From Nitrospira sp. ST-bin5 (GTDB taxonomy: Bacteria > Nitrospirota > Nitrospiria > Nitrospirales > Nitrospiraceae), in the NCBI GenBank assembly GCA_002083555.1, contig MSXN01000020.1, forward strand, positions 1 through 64,000: a stretch of DNA of 64,000 bases, read 5' to 3'. This document shows, piece after piece, positions 36,947 through 45,940 of the stretch (positions within the stretch are counted from its first letter, which is position 1; each line of letters starts with the position of its first letter). The position numbers were made by a program, and so were the translations under genes. The notes below the pieces were generated by a model. That model did no database searches, was not told where the DNA came from, and saw only the letters and a program-made list of their open reading frames with translations.

Positions 36947-37363
36947 TTAGATCAGTCCGGCGACAGCGGCACGGAATGCACGTAGGTCATCAAGCTTCGT
37001 GGTGATGACGTCGTACACCTGGCCGTAGTCAATCTTCCAATACACATGCACCAGCAGATTTCTGAAACGCGCCATCTGTTGTAAACGGCTCGAAAGATCC
37101 GCAGGGATCAGTCCGGCGCGTTCAAGCGTACTGAAGCACCCGGCATATTCCTCAGGAACCTGATGTAATCGTTTGGCCGACACATGAAAGCAGAGCGCCA
37201 ATGCCGCTTCGATGGCGATCAGCAATCGGTAGCAGGCCACATCGAGGCCATCTTGATTGGCAAGGAATTGATCGCGAGAAAGGCGGCGAAATTCTTCGAG
37301 GCGGCTCAAGGACGAATCAATTTCCCCACAGCGCGCCCGGATAAGATCCGGATTGAGGCTCAT
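36947..37363 (-). CDS. hepT: HepT-like HEPN ribonuclease toxin
   Basis: A 138-aa all-helical HEPN (DUF86) protein. The catalytic RX4HXY motif is intact as RNLLVHVY (residues 101-108). In studied MntA-HepT pairs, HepT is an RNase or tRNA-cleaving toxin neutralised by AMPylation of the motif tyrosine. Its start overlaps the antitoxin stop by 4 bp. Confidence 0.88.
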   Translation of the reverse strand: MSLNPDLIRARCGEIDSSLSRLEEFRRLSRDQFLANQDGLDVACYRLLIAIEAALALCFHVSAKRLHQVPEEYAGCFSTLERAGLIPADLSSRLQQMARFRNLLVHVYWKIDYGQVYDVITTKLDDLRAFRAAVAGLI

Positions 37364-37779
37364 GCTGCGAAGGCGTCCTTCGTGCCTTGATGAAGCAATG
37401 GAGCAAGATCGAGATAGCGTCGGGCGACATCTTCCAGTATCGCGGTCAGGAGATCTTCATCTCGGTAGAGAAGCAACCGCCCACGGAGGACGTGATAGAC
37501 AAAGGACAGCGGCGCCTCATTCAGCACACGAACATCCACCGGCAATCCCGCCACAGCCGTAAGCCGGGCGGATAGGCCCGAAGCAACCGCCGTGCCTCTT
37601 TCGGCATCGGATTCACGAAGATACAGCCCAACATCGACATCATGCACGGTGCCAGAATCGAGCAGCGATCCATGGAGATACGCGAACGCAACCGCAGACT
37701 CTTTCTCCAGCTCAGCCGTAAGACGGCAGACCAGCACTTCGCGGGCTTCCGGTTGAATTGTGTAGCGTGTGCGCTTCAT
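37360..37779 (-). CDS. mntA: MntA-like nucleotidyltransferase antitoxin
   Basis: A 139-aa minimal nucleotidyltransferase upstream of hepT. The active-site motif reads HGSLLDSGTVHDVDV, i.e. GS (37-38) followed by DVD (47-49), slightly shorter spacing than the usual GSX10DXD. Members AMPylate the HepT toxin. The 4-bp overlap with hepT indicates a bicistronic toxin-antitoxin module. Confidence 0.85.
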   Translation of the reverse strand: MKRTRYTIQPEAREVLVCRLTAELEKESAVAFAYLHGSLLDSGTVHDVDVGLYLRESDAERGTAVASGLSARLTAVAGLPVDVRVLNEAPLSFVYHVLRGRLLLYRDEDLLTAILEDVARRYLDLAPLLHQGTKDAFAA

Positions 37780-37966
37780 TCAAGAAACCATACTGAGGTG
37801 TACTGACTAGACGTGGGGTGCATCTTACACCGCTATCAATGGGAGAACAAGAAACGCGCCCTCCCCTTGTACCCGGCGCCCCCCAGAAATCTAGTTCAGG
37901 GAGAACAAAGGTTATCGGTGGTATCCGCAGCGGTGAATTCGGCGATAAGAGGGACACTACTCCCCG

Positions 37967-38152
37967 CTAGTGCTCAAACTCGTCGTCAACCAGGACGCCA
38001 CCCACCACAGCTACGACAACCGAATACAGTTCGATGCTGAACCACTGCTGAAAGGTCTTAAGGTCCCGATTCTGCGGCCAAGCCGACGGGTCGGTATGCC
38101 AGCCATCGGGAAAGAGTGGATTGCTTGGTCTATATCGCCGCAGTTCACCACA
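37967..38152 (-). pseudogene. C-terminal fragment of an unidentified conserved protein
   Basis: A stop-free minus-strand frame of 61 codons reads like the end of a real protein (LFPDGWHTDPSAWPQNRDL, then FQQWFSIELYSVVVAVVGG, ending DDEFEH) but is preceded by a stop and has no start codon or ribosome-binding site. The Trp/Phe-rich composition and ending resemble the C-terminus of a conserved hypothetical family. The rest of the ~420-bp gap (37780-38201) contains nothing recognisable. Confidence 0.45.
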
Positions 38153-38201
38153 TTAGTAATGCAGAATGATCTTCCCCCATGGCATCTGGTAAACTCCCAC
38201 C

Positions 38202-38900
38202 ATGTTTTTCAAGCCTACTTTTATTATTGATCGTTGGGTGGCATGCTTTGATCTCCTGGGCACCAAAAACTTTCTTGCCAGAGGTGAAGAAAGGAAGGTT
38301 TTTCACGCCTACACCTCTGCGCTTGATAAACTACGGCGAGACGGGCAATTGATTGATGTGGTAAAGCACGCCTGGTTTTCGGATACATTCCTGATCTTTG
38401 CACATGATGATTCAGGCAAATCATTCACCGAAATCGACCTTGCAGCACGAAGCTTTGCCTACTTCCTTCTTTGTCAGCACATTCCATTTCGCGGAGCCAT
38501 TTCTTGCGGAAGAACGTACGCTGACTTTGATGGTGGAGTTTACTTCGGGTTAGGGATAGTCGAGGCTTACGAGTATGCAGAAGGCCAAGATTGGATTGGC
38601 TTACTGTTGAGCCAGAGTGGAATGTCGCGTCTTGAAACTCTCGGGGCACCCCTCAACAATCGTCTGAATTGGCAACTGTATTCCATTCCTTGGAAGACGC
38701 GCCCGCAGACAGCTTCAGACCAGATCCCTGCCTGTATTTTCGGGCAATCGTTCCAAATTAACGGTCACAATCTTTGCCATGATGCGCTCACAGAAATGGC
38801 CTCAACTGTTGCCAGAGACAATCCACAGGTCTTATTGAAGTATTCGCGGGCAATAGAGTTCATACAAAAGCATCGTCGGATCGCAGCCTCCGATCGTTAA
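38202..38900 (+). CDS. possible nucleotidyl-cyclase-like protein (defence-associated type)
   Basis: A 232-aa protein, AT-richer than its surroundings. Three motifs are in the order of the class III cyclase/GGDEF palm fold: FDLLG (16-20) on the first strand, SDTFLIF (60-66) with a second acidic residue at the hairpin turn, and RGAISCG (97-103). These could supply the two metal-binding aspartates (17 and 61). Proteins with this pattern are common near defence genes. It is adjacent to the MntA-HepT pair. No effector gene is obvious. The similarity is judged by eye. Confidence 0.5.
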   Translation: MFFKPTFIIDRWVACFDLLGTKNFLARGEERKVFHAYTSALDKLRRDGQLIDVVKHAWFSDTFLIFAHDDSGKSFTEIDLAARSFAYFLLCQHIPFRGAISCGRTYADFDGGVYFGLGIVEAYEYAEGQDWIGLLLSQSGMSRLETLGAPLNNRLNWQLYSIPWKTRPQTASDQIPACIFGQSFQINGHNLCHDALTEMASTVARDNPQVLLKYSRAIEFIQKHRRIAASDR

Positions 38901-39132
38901 ATATCACTGTCATCAATTCAAAAGGGTTTTCTCTATATCTAGAAGAACCTGCACGCCTCCGTTGACCTTCCATTCATACAGCGAGATAAGCATAGTCGTT
39001 ACTGCGCTTAACAGTCCTTGAGTTTCTGCGCCAGGCATTGCTGCACCAAACCTTCAGCTTCTGAAATCTGACTGGGGCTCATTCTAGCCATATCCTGTCG
39101 CACTCTATCCGCCAAGGCTTCTTTCTTCCTCC
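38901..39132 (-). other. displaced 3' end of the Sel1 gene
   Basis: On the minus strand an open frame to TAA at 39008-39010 encodes MAEVQAVGRKKALADRVRQD followed by ARMSPSQISEAEGLVQQCL and KLKDC. This is the usual ending of Sel1-repeat proteins (compare MTPAQIAEAQRLA). It is out of frame with the Sel1 gene by one base at a run of six A/T (39154-39159). Nothing else is seen in this stretch. Confidence 0.7.
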
Positions 39133-40455
39133 CTACTGCTTGCACTTCCGCCATTTTTTCCACATGTATGCGCGAGCAGCATCTTTCCGGACACCTTCTC
39201 CATTAGCATACATTGCGCTGAGCCTTATCCCTGCATCCACTTCACCATTCCTCAATGCTTCCCTATACCAATGTCGTGACATCTCGTAATTCTGCGCTAC
39301 ACCAGACCCAGCACTGTAGAGATCCCCCAGAGAGAGCTGAGCTGCTGCATATCCCTGCAGCGAAGATTTTTGATACCATCGTGCCGCATGAACAAAATCC
39401 ATCCCAATACCTCTACCTAAGGAATATAGTCTTCCGAGTTTGAACTGTGCTAGGTAGTCGCCTTGGGCAGCTGCCTGCTCGTACCAGCGCCGTGCCATTA
39501 CATAATCCTGAGGGACACCTATTCCCTCATCGTATATCTTCCCAAGCCAGTATTGTGCATCTGAGTCATTTTGGGTTGCTGCCTTCTCTAACCATGATTG
39601 CCCCTGACCATTGTTCTGCGGCACTCCCATCCCGATCACATACATGATCCCTAACATTCTCTCCGCAGCAGGGAGCCCTTGAACCGCAACTTGCTCTATC
39701 AATTCTCGTGCTCGCAGTTCATCCTGTTTGACACCCTTACCAAACGCATACATCATTCCGAGGCAGTATTTTGCCCGTGCATCTCCCTGCATTTCAGCTT
39801 TTTCGTACCACTGACGCGCCATCACATTATCCTGTGGCACGCCACGTATTCCTTTGTCATACAATACGCCGAGGGCAAACTGCGCCTCCACATTTCCATC
39901 AATTGCTTGCGCTCGAAGGTAGTTGAACTCCGCTGGAGAGAGCGCGGCAGTGGAAGAGACACCTCCATGCTCAGAAATTGGCTTGATTTGTTGTTGCCAC
40001 AATAACTCAAGTTGGGCTTCGAGGCTTTTCAGACGCTCTCGCAGCAAAGCTCCATCCTCTCGCATGACTGTATCAACCTGTTGTGTAGCAAGTTGCTTCC
40101 GCACCTCTGTGAGATCGACCTGGGCAGTAAGCTTTATCGTCAGTGTCATGTGCCCCTGCCGAAAGCCAACCTCTTCTTTGGTGTCTTTGACTTGCATGAC
40201 GGCTGCCGCAAACGAGGTGATCTTGTCCTTCGTAAGATCGAAATTATTCACTTCGGACACGCTTTCAATATAGACACCTGCCTGCTCTAGAACTTTTCGC
40301 TTGGCTTCTAGCATGCATCGCTGCCGAGCATCCTCTTTGCTGTCACGATCCCCTAGGATGTAGGTGTGCGTGGCTGTGTAGGTCTGAGTCTCAGCAAAGA
40401 CAACTGGAGGGAGGATGAGGACTGCCAGGATTGTCATAACCGTGAGGGTGCGCAT
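39133..40455 (-). CDS. exported Sel1-repeat protein, frameshifted near its end
   Basis: A 440-aa periplasmic protein. A signal peptide (cleavage near VVFAETQ) is followed by a FlgT-N/LPP20-like domain (~20-125, THTYILGDRDSKEDARQRC), a short coiled coil (LKSLEAQLELLWQQ) and seven Sel1/TPR-like repeats (AQFALGVLYDKGIRGVPQD, AQYWLGKIYDEGIGVPQDY and so on). The frame terminates prematurely at AYMWKKWRKCKQ; the normal Sel1 ending lies in the +1 frame just downstream. Sel1 proteins serve as protein-interaction scaffolds. Start 40455 gives a proper signal peptide; 40554 does not. Confidence 0.82.
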   Translation of the reverse strand: MRTLTVMTILAVLILPPVVFAETQTYTATHTYILGDRDSKEDARQRCMLEAKRKVLEQAGVYIESVSEVNNFDLTKDKITSFAAAVMQVKDTKEEVGFRQGHMTLTIKLTAQVDLTEVRKQLATQQVDTVMREDGALLRERLKSLEAQLELLWQQQIKPISEHGGVSSTAALSPAEFNYLRAQAIDGNVEAQFALGVLYDKGIRGVPQDNVMARQWYEKAEMQGDARAKYCLGMMYAFGKGVKQDELRARELIEQVAVQGLPAAERMLGIMYVIGMGVPQNNGQGQSWLEKAATQNDSDAQYWLGKIYDEGIGVPQDYVMARRWYEQAAAQGDYLAQFKLGRLYSLGRGIGMDFVHAARWYQKSSLQGYAAAQLSLGDLYSAGSGVAQNYEMSRHWYREALRNGEVDAGIRLSAMYANGEGVRKDAARAYMWKKWRKCKQ

Positions 40456-40528
40456 GGGGGGAGTATTGCGCACGCGCCTGATACCGTCAAGGCGGAAGGA
40501 GAGGGTTGTCCATATCAGATCCTCATAC

Positions 40529-41479
40529 TCATCTTGTCCACCTCGCCAGATCAATCAGCACCCCTTCCCGCAATCCCAAATCACTCACCAACACCACCGA
40601 CATTCCCAGCGTCTCCATCACCGTGCGAATGATGATGGCGCCGGCGGCGATGACTTCTTCGCGGTTTTTTTCCAGGCCTGGCAGACCGACGCGGTCGGCT
40701 TTCTTGCGACTCAGCAAAGTCCGTTCTAGTTCCTGAACTGTGGCGAGGGGCAGTCGATAGTTGTGAATGCGGGCCGGATCATAGGAAGGAAGTTTCTGTG
40801 CCATAGCGGCGAGGGCTGTCACAGTTCCGGCGGTCCCGACGAAGGTTGCCGCTGCATAGCCCATCATCACCTCAACAGCTGACTTCGTTTCCCGCGCAAT
40901 CCAATCCCGCGCCTGCTGAACCTCTTCCCTCGTTGGAGGATCGTGATGGAGCAGCCGTTCGCAGAGACGTACCACGCCGATGTCGATGGAGCGCACGACC
41001 GGCGCCTGCCCTGGCCGATCCAGAATAAATTCGGTGCTGCCACCGCCGATGTCCAGTGCCAGCATATCGGTGACGCCAGGCGGCAGGCCGGAGCGAATGC
41101 CGAGTAACGTGCGCCGGGCCTCTTCGTCGCCGGTGATGACTTCGACATCGAGTCCGGCTTCGCGCTTCACGCGATCCAGAAACTCGGCGCGATTGGCGGC
41201 ATCGCGGACGGCGCTGGTCGCGACGGCAGTACAGCCATCGACTCGATAGGTCTCGATGACGGCCCTCCACTCCCGCAAGCACTGAATCACCCGATCCATC
41301 GCCGCCTGGCTCAAGCGCTTATTCTGATCGACGCCCTCGCCGAGGCGAAGTATGCGCCGCTCGGATCGCAGCTCTTTGAGAGGGATGTTCGGTGAGAGAT
41401 CGGCGATGAGGAGCCGACAGGTGAGTGTGCCGATATCGATACCGGCAAGCCGGCGCGGAGGAACAGACGATGCGCTCAT
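40529..41479 (-). CDS. ppx: Ppx/GppA exopolyphosphatase-family phosphatase
   Basis: A 316-aa ASKHA-fold phosphatase, the short Ppx/GppA form without the C-terminal HD-like domain. Phosphate-loop motifs are intact: AGIDIGTLTCRLLIAD at the start, AVATSAVRDAANR, ITGDEEAR and LALDIGGGSTEFIL. The substrate is long-chain polyphosphate or pppGpp; the short form cannot be assigned to one. It overlaps the upstream coiled-coil gene by 4 bp and so belongs to the recG transcript. Confidence 0.9.
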   Translation of the reverse strand: MSASSVPPRRLAGIDIGTLTCRLLIADLSPNIPLKELRSERRILRLGEGVDQNKRLSQAAMDRVIQCLREWRAVIETYRVDGCTAVATSAVRDAANRAEFLDRVKREAGLDVEVITGDEEARRTLLGIRSGLPPGVTDMLALDIGGGSTEFILDRPGQAPVVRSIDIGVVRLCERLLHHDPPTREEVQQARDWIARETKSAVEVMMGYAAATFVGTAGTVTALAAMAQKLPSYDPARIHNYRLPLATVQELERTLLSRKKADRVGLPGLEKNREEVIAAGAIIIRTVMETLGMSVVLVSDLGLREGVLIDLARWTR

Positions 41480-41799
41480 TGCTCGTTCCGGATCTCGTCC
41501 ATCTCGGCTTCGAGTTTCTTCCGGGCATCCTTCAACTGCTGAATCTCGCGGACCACACGGCCGATTTCTTCGTCGTACGTCACCCGTTCGGCCGTCTCGC
41601 CCCGTTCTTTCATTTCAACGGCCCGTTCACCGATGTCTTTATAGAGATCAGACAATTCCTGATCGATTTTCCGGACATCCAGCCGCATCCGGAGTAGTTC
41701 CGTCTCTTCCAGCGCACGGCCGGCGACATGCGCCGTACCCAATCGCAAGGTCGCAAGACCTGACCGGAAATCGTCTTTCAACCGCTGCAATAATCCCAT
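41476..41799 (-). CDS. small coiled-coil protein between recG and ppx
   Basis: A 107-aa helical protein (MGLLQRLKDDFRSGLATLRL; LRMRLDVRKIDQELSDLYK) with a predicted coiled coil over its last 80 residues. GGAG is 5 nt upstream of the ATG at 41799; the longer frame to 41844 overlaps recG without support. It overlaps ppx by 4 bp and starts 8 bp after recG, so it sits inside a tight operon. Function unknown. Confidence 0.7.
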   Translation of the reverse strand: MGLLQRLKDDFRSGLATLRLGTAHVAGRALEETELLRMRLDVRKIDQELSDLYKDIGERAVEMKERGETAERVTYDEEIGRVVREIQQLKDARKKLEAEMDEIRNEQ

Positions 41800-41807
41800 G
41801 CCTCTCC

Positions 41808-44375
41808 TTAGCTGATCGACCCCAACTCCAACTTCTGCTCCCACTTCCTCAACATCGCTTCTTTCAAACCTTGATGCCCCGGCGCGCTTAACTGCGGATC
41901 CTGCTTGAGCAGCGAGAATGCTTCCAGCCTGGCCTGCTGTAACAAATCACCGTCACGCACGATGTTGGCCACGCGAAACTCCGGCATACCCCACTGGCGA
42001 AACCCGAAGAACTCCCCGGGTCCTCTGATGCGTAAATCTTCCTCCGCAATCACGAAACCATCGTTTGACTGCACCAGGGCATCCAGCCGCTCCCGCGCGT
42101 TGGACTGCGGCTCGTCTCCGCCGAGCGGATGCCGTCCCAGCGTCGGACGATTCCGCCCTAGTCCGGCCGCCATGAGCAGACAATAGGACTGTTCCGCTCC
42201 CCGCCCGACTCGACCGCGCAGTTGGTGCAGTTGCGCCAGGCCGAAGCGCTCGGCATGCTCAATCATCATAATCGTTGCGTTCGGCACATCAACACCGACT
42301 TCGATGACCGTGGTGGCGACGAGCAGATGGATCTTCCCGGCCTTGAAGTCGGCCATCACCGCTTCCTTCTCCGCAGATTTCATTCGCCCGTGCAACAACC
42401 CGACTTTGAACTCGGCGAACTCGCCGTTCTGTAGCAGCTCGGCCCCTTGAATCGCCGCCTGCAAATCCGTCTTCTCTGATTCCTCGACTAACGGATACAC
42501 GACATAGGCCTGCCGTTTGTCCCGCAATTCATCCTTGAGAATTTGATAAGCCCGTCGTCGTTGGGCATCCCCGAACAGGAACGTCCGCACCGGCCTTCGC
42601 CCGGGCGGCAGCATATTAATGACAGACACATCCAGATCGCCATAGACCGTCATGGCGAGCGTGCGCGGAATCGGCGTGGCCGTGAGCACGAGCACATCCG
42701 GCTTGTAGCCTTTGTCGATCAGATTTTTCCGCTGCATCACACCGAATTTGTGCTGTTCATCCACGACCGCGAGCCCGAGATTCTTGAAGGCCACCCCCTT
42801 CTGAATCAAGGCATGGGTCCCGATCGCCACCTGCACCTCACCGGAAGCCAGCTGCGCCGCCTGCGCTTTCTTCACCGCCGCCTTATCGCTCCCGCGCAGC
42901 AGCACCACACTCAACCCCAACGCCTCCAACGTGCCCTTGAGATTGCGATAGTGCTGCTCAGCCAGAATTTCGGTCGGCGCCATGAGCGCGGCCTGGTAAC
43001 CGGAGCCGCAGGCCATGACGATGGCATGGAGCCCCACCACGGTCTTCCCGGACCCGACATCGCCCTGCACCAGCCGGTTCATCGGCTGCGGAGAAATCAT
43101 GTCCCGATAGATTTCGCGAATGACCTGATCCTGCGCAGCGGTTAATCGGAACGGCAGCAAGCGGCTTAACTTATCGACGATCGGCGCCCGCGGATTGAAC
43201 TTGAGCCCCTTCGGCTGCTCCTGCACTGACCGTTGCCTGGTGGCCAAAGCCATCTGCAGCAGAAACAACTCCTCAAACGCGAGACGGCGATGTGCCGGAG
43301 TCTTGCCCTGCTCCAACAGTCGGGCATCCGCCTCCGCTTTGGGAAAGTGCACATCTTGAATGGCCTCTTGAATCGGAATCAGCCGTTGGCGGGCCCGCAG
43401 GGTCACCGGCAGATGATCACGCAATTCCCGGGCATACTCATCCAGCAATCCCTTCACCAGCACACGCGACTGCCGGGAAGTCCAGCCCTTCGTCTCATGA
43501 TAGATCGGCACAATCCGGCCCACATGCAGCGCCGACTCCGCGGCCTCGCCCACCACTTCATACTGCGCCACGTCCATGCGCGGAACCATCCATCCTTGCT
43601 TTCCAGAGATGATGCGACCGCTCATCATGACGACTTTCCCGACCGCCAAGACGTCCTCAAGGTAGGCCTGATTGAAGAACACCACCTGCATCTTCCCGGT
43701 CTCATCCTCGACACCGACCTCCAGCACGGACAGGCGGCGATTCCTTGTACGCTTCGCTTCGCATTTCGCGATCGTGCCGCAGATCGACGTGACCATGCCC
43801 GGCACGAGATTGCCGATGGGTGTCATGACTGATCGATCTTCGTAACGCCAGGGAATCGTCCACAAGGCATCCTCTACTGTCGCCACCCCGAGTCGTTGCA
43901 ACAGGGCCATGCGTTTCGGCCCGACGCCTTTCACGAACTGGACTGGAAGATTCCAGACGTCTCCCCGCGTCGATCCCGCAGATGAGGCCGCGCCGTCGAT
44001 CTGATCCTCTCGATTAGGCAACGGCTCAGGAGTTGCTTCGCGAAGTCGCCCGAGAATGGCGCAAGCCGCTTGCAGCCGCCGCTGCTGTTCGTCGATCGGG
44101 AGGGCCTGCTGGAAATCGATGAAGAGTTCGCGGAGCGAACGCAGACGCGACTCAATAGCAGGGGGAATCCATTCCTGAGCGAGGGCGGACTGGACCTGAC
44201 TCGACACAAAGCTGCTGAGATTTTTCACCGCCCCGGCGTGGGCGCAATCGTCCTTCGTCGCAAACTCAATCGGCCGCGCAAGGCGATCGAGCCACTCGTG
44301 AAACGTCGCAGGCAAGCTGGACTCGGCGGGAGGCTCCATAACTGGACGGGATCGTAGCATACCGCCGCAAGTCAC
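41808..44375 (-). CDS. recG: ATP-dependent DNA helicase RecG
   Basis: Branch-migration helicase that regresses stalled forks and processes Holliday junctions. The wedge/OB domain lies at about residues 165-330. Helicase motifs follow: Walker A QGDVGSGKTVVG, VVDEQHKFG (DEQH), TATPIPRTLAM, LLVATTVIEVGVDVP and QLHQLRGRVGRG. An extra ~130-residue helical region precedes the wedge domain, making 855 aa against ~690 in E. coli; such N-terminal extensions occur in several phyla. A GTG start at 44375 has GGAGG 10 nt upstream. Confidence 0.95.
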   Translation of the reverse strand: MTCGGMLRSRPVMEPPAESSLPATFHEWLDRLARPIEFATKDDCAHAGAVKNLSSFVSSQVQSALAQEWIPPAIESRLRSLRELFIDFQQALPIDEQQRRLQAACAILGRLREATPEPLPNREDQIDGAASSAGSTRGDVWNLPVQFVKGVGPKRMALLQRLGVATVEDALWTIPWRYEDRSVMTPIGNLVPGMVTSICGTIAKCEAKRTRNRRLSVLEVGVEDETGKMQVVFFNQAYLEDVLAVGKVVMMSGRIISGKQGWMVPRMDVAQYEVVGEAAESALHVGRIVPIYHETKGWTSRQSRVLVKGLLDEYARELRDHLPVTLRARQRLIPIQEAIQDVHFPKAEADARLLEQGKTPAHRRLAFEELFLLQMALATRQRSVQEQPKGLKFNPRAPIVDKLSRLLPFRLTAAQDQVIREIYRDMISPQPMNRLVQGDVGSGKTVVGLHAIVMACGSGYQAALMAPTEILAEQHYRNLKGTLEALGLSVVLLRGSDKAAVKKAQAAQLASGEVQVAIGTHALIQKGVAFKNLGLAVVDEQHKFGVMQRKNLIDKGYKPDVLVLTATPIPRTLAMTVYGDLDVSVINMLPPGRRPVRTFLFGDAQRRRAYQILKDELRDKRQAYVVYPLVEESEKTDLQAAIQGAELLQNGEFAEFKVGLLHGRMKSAEKEAVMADFKAGKIHLLVATTVIEVGVDVPNATIMMIEHAERFGLAQLHQLRGRVGRGAEQSYCLLMAAGLGRNRPTLGRHPLGGDEPQSNARERLDALVQSNDGFVIAEEDLRIRGPGEFFGFRQWGMPEFRVANIVRDGDLLQQARLEAFSLLKQDPQLSAPGHQGLKEAMLRKWEQKLELGSIS

Positions 44376-44496
44376 TCAATGAAGTCCTCCGGCGATCACC
44401 GATTGCTCGCCGGCATCGCGCTGACCGGTCGTCAGTTATATGGTGATTTGTTGGCCCGCCCCTTCTCAGGTGTTACACTGAGCCACCCTAACCACT

Positions 44497-45927
44497 ATGT
44501 ATCGCCGCAACATCCAACATGTCCTCATTCCTCTGGCCGTAGGCCTGATCATCTTTCTGGCCTATCAGCTGTATTTCAAAGCCCTGTGGGTCACAGCACC
44601 GGATCAGCAGCCCTCAACCCAAGCCGTCGGCGAGTCAACAGAACCCCGGACGGCTGGATTGCAGGCTGAGCCGCCTCCGACCGACGAAGAGATTAAACAG
44701 GTTCGCGGGATTGATCCCACCATCGTTCCAGAAACCGATTTCAGTCAGCTTCTGGAAGCCATTCGCGACGAAATTGAAAAAAAGCAGCTCCCTATTGCCG
44801 AGCGGCAACTGTCGAACCTGGCCCCGGCAGTCCTCGCCGATGCCAAGGCAAAGCCCTATGTCGCAATTCTCTGGAACAATCTCGGGCTGGAACAGGAACG
44901 AATCGACGGCACCAAGGTGTCCGTCAAAGCCTTCAAAAAAGCCGCCGCACTCGACAACAGCAATCCGATCATCCAACTGAACCTGGCCCACGCCTATTGG
45001 GAACTGCGCGATCCGGCCCTCAATCAGGACTTCCTGACCGGTTTGATGACACTCGCTCCCAACGAACCCTTTCCGCACCTCGCCATGGCCGATCTGCTCT
45101 ACGAACAAGACCGGCTGAGTGAAGCCGCTCAGCACCTGGCGCAGGCGACGGACCGGGCCGGCAAAGATCCTCGTGTCCAGTCCTACCTCGCAACCGTCAC
45201 GGAGAAAGTCCGCCATACCGGCGCGGCGGAATCCCGCATGAATGCTCGAAGCAGCGCTCATTTCCTCGTGAAATACGACGGAGCGGAAGATCACGGCACC
45301 TGGACGGTGGTACTGGAAGTTTTAGAGGAGGCCTATCGCGAAATCGGTCAACGATTCGGCCATTTCCCCGCCAAACCGATCGTGGTAGTCCTGCACACCA
45401 AAGACACCTTTCAAACGGCCACCGGCAGCCCGGCCTGGGCCGACGGCCTCTACGATCCGACACTTGGCCGCATCCAAATCCCGACACAAGGCGCCACCAC
45501 CGACATGAAGTGGCTTGCCAATGTCCTGCGACATGAGTATGTGCATGCCTTGTTGCACGACCGGTTGGAGGGTCAGATCGGTTCGCTGCCGGTGTGGCTC
45601 AATGAAGGTCTTGCCATGCAGTTGGCCGGCAGTTCATGGCCGGACCTCGATCAGGCCATGCCGAACGGCGGCTCAGTTCTGCACTTGCGCTACTTGGAGG
45701 GGGGATGGGGACAGATGCCGAACGACGTGGCGACCCTCGCCTACCTCGAGGCCAATTCCGCGACGCACTATATGATCGAACGATTCGGCATGAGCCGCGT
45801 CGTCGATCTCCTGGATGCCTTTAAGGGAAAAGCCACCCTGGCAACCGCCCTGCAGGATAAACTCTTTCTCTCCTATGATCAGTTTCACCAACAGTGGCTG
45901 GATACGTTCCTGCAAAAACGGAGCTAG
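44497..45927 (+). CDS. TPR-containing peptidase-MA-like membrane protein
   Basis: A 476-aa protein with one N-terminal membrane anchor (~7-27), a Pro/Glu-rich linker, TPR-like helices (~85-240) and a C-terminal gluzincin domain. The zinc motif is RHEYVHALLH (His346, His350), with the third ligand in WLNEGLAMQLAG. This matches the peptidase MA family layout. It is likely a periplasmic or surface metalloprotease; the substrate is unknown. Divergent from recG. Confidence 0.82.
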   Translation: MYRRNIQHVLIPLAVGLIIFLAYQLYFKALWVTAPDQQPSTQAVGESTEPRTAGLQAEPPPTDEEIKQVRGIDPTIVPETDFSQLLEAIRDEIEKKQLPIAERQLSNLAPAVLADAKAKPYVAILWNNLGLEQERIDGTKVSVKAFKKAAALDNSNPIIQLNLAHAYWELRDPALNQDFLTGLMTLAPNEPFPHLAMADLLYEQDRLSEAAQHLAQATDRAGKDPRVQSYLATVTEKVRHTGAAESRMNARSSAHFLVKYDGAEDHGTWTVVLEVLEEAYREIGQRFGHFPAKPIVVVLHTKDTFQTATGSPAWADGLYDPTLGRIQIPTQGATTDMKWLANVLRHEYVHALLHDRLEGQIGSLPVWLNEGLAMQLAGSSWPDLDQAMPNGGSVLHLRYLEGGWGQMPNDVATLAYLEANSATHYMIERFGMSRVVDLLDAFKGKATLATALQDKLFLSYDQFHQQWLDTFLQKRS

Positions 45928-45940
45928 CCGTCACGAGTCG

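Noticed and set aside
37970..38230. An 86-codon plus-strand frame before the cyclase-like gene
   Set aside because: No ribosome-binding site and overlaps the next start; the minus-strand fragment in the same place reads more like protein.
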